Assembly: GCF_002211285.1 (NCBI RefSeq)
Contig: NZ_LOKX01000035.1
Location: forward strand, 1-64,000
DNA from: Rhizobium sp. R635
Lineage (GTDB): Bacteria; Pseudomonadota; Alphaproteobacteria; Rhizobiales; Rhizobiaceae
Direction: 5' to 3'
DNA: 64,000 nt
Shown here: positions 58,031 through 64,000 of the stretch, piece by piece
Numbering within the stretch: position 1 is the stretch's first letter
Layout: every line of letters starts with the position of its first letter
Translations under genes and position numbers: made by a program
The notes under the pieces: model-generated
What the model was told of the DNA's origin: nothing
The model's input: only the letters and a program-made list of their open reading frames with translations
Database searches by the model: none

Positions 58031-58735
58031 TCAGGCGACGGCGGCTGCCGCAACGGGTTCCTCGTCGACGATGCGCAGCCAGCGGCTGCGCCGCGGCTCG
58101 GGACGATCGAGCAGCTCGACGGCGGCCATGATACCGGTCCAATGCGGGTGATTCGCGCCCGGCAGCGTCGCCTGCTCGATCTGCTGGAGCACGCCATATT
58201 CGGCCGGAGAGACGGGGATGACGCCGCCTGCGGAGATGCCTCTGAAAATGCGCATGGCGAAATCGACGTCCTGGCGGGCGATGCTCCTGCGGTCGACGGC
58301 GCGCGACAGGTGGTAGCCGCCGATCCCGTCGGTGATCGCCAGACGAAGCTGATCGAGGGCAAGCGCTCTCAGTTCGCCCGGGACATCGGCCGAAATCTCC
58401 ATGACATGGAGGATGAGCTCGAGTTCCAGCGCCGAGTTGACGACGCCGTCGGTCGTGAACATCCGCATGATCCAGGCGACGTTGATTTCATCGAGCGAGC
58501 CTTGCGGATAGGTGTGATCGACGATGAAACCGGCGAGCTGCTCTACGAAGAAAGCATTCCACTCGCCACATTTTTCAGGACAGGAATTGTTGAGCGCCAA
58601 CATCGCCACGACGTCCTGGGACGTCCGGATACCCTCCGGAAAAGCATGTTTGCGCAACAGCACTATATCTTCGGCCGTCAGCCGATGCTTGCCGGCCACG
58701 ATACAGGCCGGAAAAGCGAGACGGAATTCGCTCAT
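58031..58735 (-). CDS. Unrecognised 234-residue protein upstream of pccA
   Basis: Soluble, helix-rich, with LTAEDIVLLRKHAFPEGIRTSQDVVAML and a CPEKCGEW cysteine pair near residue 52. The repetitive acidic/hydrophobic helices faintly recall TerB-like or EF-hand-like folds, but I cannot assign a family. It lies 90 bases upstream of pccA on the same strand and may share its transcript. Confidence 0.8.
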   Translation of the reverse strand: MSEFRLAFPACIVAGKHRLTAEDIVLLRKHAFPEGIRTSQDVVAMLALNNSCPEKCGEWNAFFVEQLAGFIVDHTYPQGSLDEINVAWIMRMFTTDGVVNSALELELILHVMEISADVPGELRALALDQLRLAITDGIGGYHLSRAVDRRSIARQDVDFAMRIFRGISAGGVIPVSPAEYGVLQQIEQATLPGANHPHWTGIMAAVELLDRPEPRRSRWLRIVDEEPVAAAAVA

Positions 58736-58832
58736 GTTTTAGCTCCAGGCTTCATCATGAAGCCGGAGACAGTTTTACCGCCCGCGCATTGACGATCCCT
58801 CAAGAAGAGGAGTTAACCCTGTATTCTCCAAG

Positions 58833-59759
58833 TCAGGAGGATTTTAACGATCGTGCCTGCACCCGCTCGCGCCAGATGATGAAGAGGCCGGACGCGACGA
58901 TGATGAAAATGCCGATCCATTTGGAGAAATTCGGGAAATCGTTGAACAGCGCATAGCCGAGCACCGTCGCCGAGATGATCTCGAAGTACTGGAACGGCGC
59001 GAGCAGCGACAGCGGCGCAAGCCGGAAAGCCTTAACCACCAGGATATGCGCGTAGCCCGAGATCGAGCCGAGGATGAGAAGCAGGACGAGGCCGAGAGCC
59101 GAGGCGGGCAGGGACATGGCAAAATCGGCGTTGCCGGCGCTGCTCCCGACGAGCAGGGCCGCCGCCATGAAGGCGGTTCCGCCGATGCCGGCCATCGTCT
59201 GCATGGTCAGCGGCGAATCGGCCACGCCGATCGCGCGGTTGAGAAAGAGATAGAGCGAGAACAGGAAGGCGCAGGCGACCGGCAGCAGCGCCTTCAGGCC
59301 GAAGATCTCGTAGCTCGGCTGAATGACGATCATCGCGCCGCCGAAACCGACCACGATCGCCATCCAGCGCCGCCAGCCGACCTTCTCCCCGAGAAACAGG
59401 GCCGACATGGCGGTCAGCATGAAGGGCTCGACGAAATAGATGGCGAAGACATCGGCAAGCGGCATGTATTTGACGGCGACGAAGAAAAGCAGGCTTGCCG
59501 CGCCGTGCAGGACGCCGCGCAGCAGGTTCATCCATGGCCGCTTGGCCGAAAGCGCCTTTCGGCCGAAAAGGGCGAAGAGAATGGGCACGGTGCAGGCGAT
59601 CTGGAAGAAGAATCGGTAGAACGTGATCTGGCCGGGCGACATCGCCTCGAAGGTCGCCATGTATTTGGCGATGGCATCCATGATCGGCAGGATGAGCATC
59701 GCGCCGGACATGATGGCCATGCCCTGCAGGGAATTTTGATGGGCTGACTGTTCTGCCAT
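58833..59759 (-). CDS. EamA/DMT family transporter
   Basis: 308 residues, ten predicted helices in two EamA repeats (first ending near residue 145, second GLKALLPVACAFLFSLYLFLNRAIG onward). Members export amino acids, riboflavin or other small metabolites; the substrate cannot be predicted. Confidence 0.92.
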   Translation of the reverse strand: MAEQSAHQNSLQGMAIMSGAMLILPIMDAIAKYMATFEAMSPGQITFYRFFFQIACTVPILFALFGRKALSAKRPWMNLLRGVLHGAASLLFFVAVKYMPLADVFAIYFVEPFMLTAMSALFLGEKVGWRRWMAIVVGFGGAMIVIQPSYEIFGLKALLPVACAFLFSLYLFLNRAIGVADSPLTMQTMAGIGGTAFMAAALLVGSSAGNADFAMSLPASALGLVLLLILGSISGYAHILVVKAFRLAPLSLLAPFQYFEIISATVLGYALFNDFPNFSKWIGIFIIVASGLFIIWRERVQARSLKSS

Positions 59760-59813
59760 GGCTGCCGATTCTTTCGGGGAACGACGCCATCAATCACGGG
59801 AAAGCGGGGCAGA

Positions 59814-60521
59814 TCAAGCCACGGTTTCGCCGAAAACCGACTCGAAAGCGGCGCGCAGCCGGATATCGACATCCGACATCATCACCAGCAGGCCGAGATC
59901 GACGAGGCTGGTCACGCCGTAGGCCGATATACCGCAAGGCACGATGCCGCTGAAATGATCGAGATCGGGATCGACGTTGAGCGACAGGCCATGGAACGTC
60001 ACCCATTTGCGCAGCCTGATTCCCAAGGCGGCGATCTTGTCTTCGGCCATCGTTCCATCGGCCAGCAAAGGCTTCTCCGGGCGGCGCACCCAGACGCCGA
60101 CGCGATCCTCGCGCCGCTCGCCGCGCACGTTCATCATGTCGAGCGTGCGGATGACGACTTCCTCCAGGGCGGCGACGAAGGCGCGCACATCCTGGCGCCT
60201 GCGTTTCAGGTCGAGCATGACATAGGCAACGCGCTGGCCCGGCCCATGATAGGTATATTCACCGCCGCGCCCAGTCGCGAAGACCGGAAAGCGGTCCGGC
60301 TGGACGAGATCGCCCGCATTGGCGCTGGTGCCGGCGGTATAGAGCGGCGGATGCTCGACGAGCCAGACGAGCTCGTCGCCGCCATCCGATATTACCGCCA
60401 CCTCGCGCTCCATCGTCTCCACCGCCTCCTGATAGGGAACGAGCCCATCGGTGATGCGCCAGCGCACCGGGCGGGCGCCGAGTTTCGGAAGCATGGAGAA
60501 TTCGAGATCGGTGCGAAGCAT
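59814..60521 (-). CDS. lipB: Octanoyltransferase LipB
   Basis: 235 residues. Transfers octanoate from ACP to lipoyl domains (GcvH, 2-oxo acid dehydrogenases), the first step before LipA. Signatures: VEHPPLYTAGTSA, GRGGEYTYHGPGQ, RKWVTFHGLSLNV and the catalytic cysteine in GIVPCGISAYGVTSL. The ATG at 60521 has AAGGA six bases upstream; an ATG two codons earlier sits directly on that site. Links functionally to gcvH in this window. Confidence 0.96.
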   Translation of the reverse strand: MLRTDLEFSMLPKLGARPVRWRITDGLVPYQEAVETMEREVAVISDGGDELVWLVEHPPLYTAGTSANAGDLVQPDRFPVFATGRGGEYTYHGPGQRVAYVMLDLKRRRQDVRAFVAALEEVVIRTLDMMNVRGERREDRVGVWVRRPEKPLLADGTMAEDKIAALGIRLRKWVTFHGLSLNVDPDLDHFSGIVPCGISAYGVTSLVDLGLLVMMSDVDIRLRAAFESVFGETVA

Positions 60522-60709
60522 GGCCATTCCTTGCCGCGCTCCCCGAAAAGCCTGTGAAAGAGGGGCGGCAGGAGATCTATATGGACCCGTTTCGAGGCCA
60601 ATTCAAATGCTGCGACCGGTTTTGAAAAAAACTGTCACATCGCCCTTGTGCACCCCAGATGCTTTTGCTACATGCAGCCCCGCCGGAGCAAATCGGCGCC
60701 TACCACGAT

Positions 60710-60794
60710 GCGGTCGTGGCGGAATTGGTAGACGCGCAGCGTTGAGGTCGCTGTGGGGCAACCCGTGGAAGTTCGAGTCTTCTCGACCGCACCA
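60710..60794 (+). tRNA. tRNA-Leu (anticodon GAG)
   Basis: 85 bases including the encoded CCA. Acceptor arms GCGGTCG and CGACCGC pair; the anticodon loop TTGAGGT gives GAG at 60744-60746, between stem arms CAGCG and CGCTG. A long variable arm (GTGGGGCAACCCGT) marks a class II tRNA, and GTTCGAGTC forms the T-loop. It reads CUC and CUU leucine codons. Confidence 0.97.
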
Positions 60795-60807
60795 AATTGT
60801 TTAAAAA

Positions 60808-60842
60808 ACCCTCGTGACCTTTTGGTTCCACGAGGTTTTTTT
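60808..60842 (+). terminator. Intrinsic terminator of tRNA-Leu
   Basis: CCTCGTG / CACGAGG stem (60810-60816 with 60829-60835) followed by seven T residues. Confidence 0.9.
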
Positions 60843-60933
60843 ACGTCTTCATTCCTGCGGATATTTTGTCAGACGCACCGGCGCGATTGAAATAGCGGGC
60901 GTTGTCAGGCCACGTCAAAAAGACGGCCCGATA

Positions 60934-60961
60934 GAAAAAAAGGGCCGATTTCCGGCCCTTT
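60934..60961 (-). terminator. Intrinsic terminator of the small secreted repeat protein gene
   Basis: AAAGGGCC / GGCCCTTT stem (60939-60946 with 60954-60961); on the minus strand it runs into a run of seven or more T. It lies 26 bases past the stop at 60987. Confidence 0.88.
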
Positions 60962-60986
60962 CCTCTCGATCATGCCTTGCAGCCGA

Positions 60987-61349
60987 TCAATGCGTTGCAC
61001 GGCATGCTTCCGTGCGGGAAGCACCGCTATCGGCGCCCTTGGTGTGGGAGCCGCTCGGGCCGATCATGCTGTGGCATGGGGGCAGGGCCTTGATGCTGGC
61101 GGTCGCGGTCTTGTCGACCACCGGAGTCACGGCCGTCGGCGCGAATCCGTCGCTGTCATTGGTATAGTCGCTCGAATAGGCCGGGGCCTTGCGGTTGGAA
61201 TAATGCACCGGGGCTGGCTTGGCCACCGGGCTCGGCGCGAATCCATCGCTGTCGTTGGTGTAGTCGTCGGAATATGTCGGCTGGGCGAAGGCAGCGCCTG
61301 CAAGGCTGACGGCGAACAGGGACGCGGCGAGGGCAAATTTGATGCGCAT
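60987..61349 (-). CDS. Small secreted protein with a duplicated DYTNDSDGFAP motif
   Basis: 120 residues. Signal peptide MRIKFALAASLFAVSLAGAAFA, then two copies of YS(D/S)DYTNDSDGFAP (about residues 26-40 and 58-72) separated by a Pro/Lys-rich spacer, and a C-terminal part with two cysteines (PPCHSM and EACRATH). No family known to me. GAGGAG precedes the ATG. A 20-bp perfect palindrome lies 17 bases upstream, and a strong terminator follows, so it is a self-contained, probably regulated unit. Confidence 0.8.
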   Translation of the reverse strand: MRIKFALAASLFAVSLAGAAFAQPTYSDDYTNDSDGFAPSPVAKPAPVHYSNRKAPAYSSDYTNDSDGFAPTAVTPVVDKTATASIKALPPCHSMIGPSGSHTKGADSGASRTEACRATH

Positions 61350-61668
61350 GGTTCATCTCCTCAATCTATTGTTGAATTCAACAATATAAACCAACCCCTG
61401 GCGCTTAAGAGTTCGCGCCCCAATTCTGGCAATTTTGTGAAAGAAAAAGGCGCTGACCGCGACCTTTTGTCCAAATGAAATCACAGTCTTGTCAAGGAAT
61501 TTGACGTTTTCGTTACGGGAATCCGCCTAAGAAAAACAGGCGAAGACGGCAGGCATCAAACAGCTCTCGCCACAATCGGAAATTGTTAATTTTTGGTAAT
61601 GTGAAATGAGGCCGCCCGGAAGGCAACGCTGCCTCCCGGCCGACATGCTGTGTCTGTCATGGGTGATG
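61350..61668. other. Intergenic region with an operator-like palindrome and a GC-rich hairpin; no gene seen
   Basis: It holds the palindrome at 61367-61386 (listed separately) and, next to the BON gene stop, a GC-rich inverted repeat at about 61610-61643 (GGCCGCCCGGAAGGCA against TGCCTCCCGGCCG) that may terminate the BON gene, although no U-tract follows. The middle is A+T-rich with no open frame of note. Confidence 0.55.
61367..61386 (-). promoter_or_regulatory. 20-bp perfect palindrome, candidate operator
   Basis: TATTGTTGAATTCAACAATA is its own reverse complement. It sits 17 bases upstream of the secreted-protein ATG, next to a TATATT sequence that could be a -10 element. It is the size and symmetry of a dimeric repressor site (TetR/MarR-like); the regulator is not known. 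Confidence 0.6.
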
Positions 61669-62181
61669 TCAGTCCTCGTTCGGAATATGCGCATCGACGC
61701 CTGTCAGCCGGAGTTTGTTGCGGACATGACGGACGCCATCGACAGCAAGCGCGCTGAGTTCGACCTTGCGGGCGATGCCGATCGTTTCCACCGAACCTTC
61801 CAAGGTGATCACATGCCCGTCGGCATGTACCTCGATACTGTCGATGTCGACGTCGGGGATGTTTTCGAGATTGTCGTTCACCCGCGCCTCGAGGTCATCG
61901 CTTTCGTCGCGGTCGATCGTATCGGCGCGCAGCGAATCCTTCAGCCGGTTCTCGTTTCCGTCGGCGTCCGTGCCGTCGATCCGAAAGCCCTGGCTGGGAT
62001 CGCTGTCGAAATTGGCGGCCGTTTCGCCATAGGGGCGGTTGGCGGGATCGCTGGCGCCGTTACCGTCGGCATAGGGCCAGCCGTCATCAAGGTTGCGCTC
62101 ATCGAGGTCGCGATAGTCTTCCTCGCGCGAAAGCTCCTGCTTTCCGCGGGAAGGCGAAGTCTTTTCGCCGATTCTTGCCAT
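61669..62181 (-). CDS. BON domain protein
   Basis: 170 residues from ATG 62181. The first ~95 residues are acidic, low-complexity and likely disordered (SREEDYRDLDERNLDDG). The C-terminal BON domain is LEARVNDNLENIPDVDIDSIEVHADGHVITLEGSVETIGIARKVELSALAVDGVRHVRNKL, a fold that binds lipid or membrane surfaces and is common in osmotic stress proteins. No signal peptide is visible. A weak EcfG-like element lies upstream. Confidence 0.88.
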   Translation of the reverse strand: MARIGEKTSPSRGKQELSREEDYRDLDERNLDDGWPYADGNGASDPANRPYGETAANFDSDPSQGFRIDGTDADGNENRLKDSLRADTIDRDESDDLEARVNDNLENIPDVDIDSIEVHADGHVITLEGSVETIGIARKVELSALAVDGVRHVRNKLRLTGVDAHIPNED

Positions 62182-62209
62182 TGCATTCGCTCCTTGTTTC
62201 TCTGCTGGA

Positions 62210-62234
62210 AACGTTGGCAGCGGCGAATGGTTCG
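62210..62234 (-). promoter_or_regulatory. Weak EcfG-like promoter upstream of the BON gene
   Basis: On the minus strand CGAAC-N16-CGTT, one mismatch from GGAAC-N16/17-CGTT, ending about 29 bases before the BON start. Suggestive only. Confidence 0.35.
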
Positions 62235-62252
62235 GGGTGGGGCGGGGATTTG

Positions 62253-62747
62253 TCAGCCCTGCGCCTTCTCCCATTTTTTCACGAGGCGTTCGCGCTTCAG
62301 CCTCGACAGGCGCTGCAGCCAGAAAATGCCGTCGAGCTGGTCGACCTCATGCTGGATGCAGATGGCGAGGAAGCCTTCGGCGGCATCCTCATGTACGGTG
62401 CCCGCGCCATCCTGATAGCGGAAGCGGATCGCCCGTGGGCGCGTGACCTCGTCGGTTGCGCCGGGCATGGAAACGCTGCCTTCGGCATGGCTCATCGTCT
62501 CCTTCGAAAACCATGTGATCTCCGGATTGACGTAAAGGCGCACGCCGTCGGCCCTGTCGAGTTCCAGCACCGTGACGCGGCTGAGGACGCCGATATGGGC
62601 GGCGGTGATACCGACGCCGGGGGCAGCGCGCATCGTCGCCAGCAGGTCGTCGGCCAGTTCGGCGAGCGACGAATCGAAAGCCGTCACCGGCGCGCAGGCG
62701 GTCTTCAGATCAGGATGCGGATAGCGCAGAATCGGACGGATGGGCAT
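62253..62747 (-). CDS. Divergent peptide deformylase homologue lacking metal ligands
   Basis: 164 residues, deformylase length and fold. The three family motifs are present but altered: GVGITAAHIG (motif 1, usual Gln replaced by His), EGSVSMPG (motif 2, metal-binding Cys replaced by Ser91) and QHEVDQLDG (motif 3, HExDH with the second ligand His replaced by Gln137). His133 and Glu134 remain. Two of three metal ligands are therefore missing, so formyl removal as in Def is doubtful. A normal def gene must lie elsewhere. It is next to the BON gene but on its own. Confidence 0.88.
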   Translation of the reverse strand: MPIRPILRYPHPDLKTACAPVTAFDSSLAELADDLLATMRAAPGVGITAAHIGVLSRVTVLELDRADGVRLYVNPEITWFSKETMSHAEGSVSMPGATDEVTRPRAIRFRYQDGAGTVHEDAAEGFLAICIQHEVDQLDGIFWLQRLSRLKRERLVKKWEKAQG

Positions 62748-62987
62748 CGGGCGGGCTTTCTCTGCTTGGACGGCTGCGGAAACTATCGCCGGCCGCGAGC
62801 ATTGTCATCACGAAGCATGGTTTGCCGCTTTACGACATGGATGCTTTGAGCTAGCAGGAGCAGGAATTCCGGGCGCGGGAACGCCGAGCGGGATTGACTT
62901 ATCCGCTTGTTGACAATCGTGTTTTCGGCCGACATTTGCGAATGTGGGCGGCAGTCGTTGAAATTCGAACCAGATGCGAGGCGGCAG

Positions 62988-64000
62988 ATGACGACGACCG
63001 ACGGGGAAGACCGCATTCGCAGGCGTCCCGACGACGAGGAAGCCGATATCTACGACGAGGACGGCAATGTCCGCAGCGATTTCCTGGCGCTCGTCGGCGC
63101 TGCGATCGCCGATCGCGACACGCTGTTCCTGCGTGAGAATGTCGCCCGACTGCATGAATCCGAAATAGGCGACCTGCTGGAATCGATCCAGCCGGATCAG
63201 CGTCTGGCGCTGGTGCGCCTGCTCGGCGACGATTTCGACATGACGGCGCTGACCGAGGTCGACGAGGCGATCCGCCGCGAAATCGTCGACCAGATGCCGA
63301 ACGATCAGATCGCAGCGGCGATCGGCGAACTCGATTCGGACGATGCGGTCTACATTCTCGAAGACCTCGACAAGGAGGACCGGGAAGAGATCCTCGCCCA
63401 GCTGCCGTTCACCGAGCGGGTGCGGCTGCGCCGGGCGCTCGACTATCCCGAAAGTTCGGCCGGGCGCCGCATGCAGACGGAATTCGTCGCCGTGCCGCCG
63501 TTCTGGACGGTGGGACAGACGATCGACTACATGCGCGACGAGGAGGATCTGCCCTATTCCTTCTCGCAGATCTTCGTGATCGATCCGACCTTCAAGCTGC
63601 TCGGCGCCGTCGATCTCGACCAGATCCTGCGCACCAAGCGGCAGACGAAGATCGAGCAGATCATGCGCGAGACCAACCATCCCATCCCGGCCGAGATGGA
63701 CCAGGAGGAAGCCGCGCAGCTCTTCGAGCAGTACGACCTTCTCTCGGCCGCCGTCGTTGACGAGAACGGCCGGCTGGTTGGCGTATTGACCATCGACGAC
63801 GTCGTCGACGTCATTCACGAGGAAGCGGACGAGGACATCAAGCGCCTCGGCGGCGTCGGCGACGAAGAGCTCTCCGACAACGTGCTCTCGACGGCCCGCT
63901 CACGTTTCCTCTGGCTTCTGATCAACCTCGGCACGGCGATGCTCTCGGCCAGCGTCATCGGCCTGTTCGACGCTTCGATCGAGAAAATGATCGCGCTGGC
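62988..64000 (+). CDS. mgtE: Magnesium transporter MgtE, N-terminal part (3' end outside window)
   Basis: About 337 residues are in the window. An MgtE N domain (helical superhelix, about 40-150: ARLHESEIGDLLESIQPDQRLALVRLL and DDAVYILEDLDKEDREEILAQLP) is followed by two CBS domains (about 160-285: AGRRMQTEFVAVPPFWTVGQTIDYM, FVIDPTFKLLGAVDLDQIL, VVDENGRLVGVLTIDDVVDVI). The first transmembrane helix (FLWLLINLGTAMLSASVIGLF) begins at the edge. MgtE is a Mg2+-gated channel. No Mg riboswitch was recognised in the 240 bases upstream. Confidence 0.95.
   Translation, partial: MTTTDGEDRIRRRPDDEEADIYDEDGNVRSDFLALVGAAIADRDTLFLRENVARLHESEIGDLLESIQPDQRLALVRLLGDDFDMTALTEVDEAIRREIVDQMPNDQIAAAIGELDSDDAVYILEDLDKEDREEILAQLPFTERVRLRRALDYPESSAGRRMQTEFVAVPPFWTVGQTIDYMRDEEDLPYSFSQIFVIDPTFKLLGAVDLDQILRTKRQTKIEQIMRETNHPIPAEMDQEEAAQLFEQYDLLSAAVVDENGRLVGVLTIDDVVDVIHEEADEDIKRLGGVGDEELSDNVLSTARSRFLWLLINLGTAMLSASVIGLFDASIEKMIAL

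Noticed and set aside
62748..62987. Magnesium riboswitch upstream of mgtE
   Set aside because: No M-box conserved core was recognised; only a possible TTGACA box is visible.

Overview
The window is a chromosomal segment of a fast-growing rhizobium, most like the Rhizobium leguminosarum / R. etli group. This rests on high GC, protein sequences that read as rhizobial orthologues throughout (PurCSQ, SufBCDS, GcvTHP, PccAB, ATP12, CrcB), rhizobial palindromic intergenic repeats, and a repetitive RTX protein of the type I-secreted kind. Most of it is core metabolism. Accessory genes are short insertions of one to three genes.

Layout. 1-1052: C-terminal end of an RTX calcium-binding protein. 1.3-4.1 kb (minus): purC-purS-kptA-purQ and a small lipoprotein. 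4.4-9.1 kb: a PAS-PAS-GGDEF-EAL protein, an RBBP9-like hydrolase, a DUF2189 membrane protein, a PF04120 small membrane protein behind a sigma EcfG-like promoter, and an A+T-rich orphan. 9.3-13.8 kb (minus): orphan periplasmic binding protein, rpe, DUF2259, a membrane protein and purB. 14.0-17.4 kb (plus): flavin reductase, TfoX-N protein, then a three-gene cassette of a repeat-containing peptide, a YcaO enzyme and a TfuA protein. 17.3-22.2 kb (minus): Nudix, DEAD-box helicase, M23 peptidase, DUF455 and PrxQ. 22.3-28.7 kb: AsmA-like giant, tyrS, anmK. 28.9-32.3 kb: unknown 424-aa protein, acyltransferase 3, alpha/beta hydrolase. 32.4-40.0 kb: the suf iron-sulfur operon, interrupted by a GIY-YIG element. 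40.1-46.5 kb (minus): flagellar rod-like fragment, GH25 lysozyme, and gcvT-gcvH-gcvP behind a tandem glycine riboswitch. 46.7-48.1 kb: copper-handling pair. 48.6-52.2 kb: crcB, rluC-type synthase, small membrane protein, HAD phosphatase, ATP12, lipoprotein. 52.3-58.7 kb: pccB and pccA, convergent, with DoxX, SMR, UPF0178 and GNAT genes between. 58.8-64 kb: EamA transporter, lipB, tRNA-Leu(GAG), small secreted repeat protein, BON protein, divergent deformylase homologue, and the start of mgtE.

Most unusual content. (1) The cassette at 14,993-17,381 looks like a YcaO-TfuA RiPP locus. Its putative precursor carries three 23-residue tandem units ending in the cysteine-free motif SGHYYKTP, followed by a frameshifted fourth unit. 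(2) A 432-bp element between sufB and sufC consists of a GIY-YIG nuclease gene bounded by perfect 33-bp inverted repeats that are themselves palindromic. (3) A peptide deformylase homologue has lost two of three metal ligands. (4) An RNA 2'-phosphotransferase gene lies inside the purine operon. All family calls are from motif recognition by eye; no database search was run.
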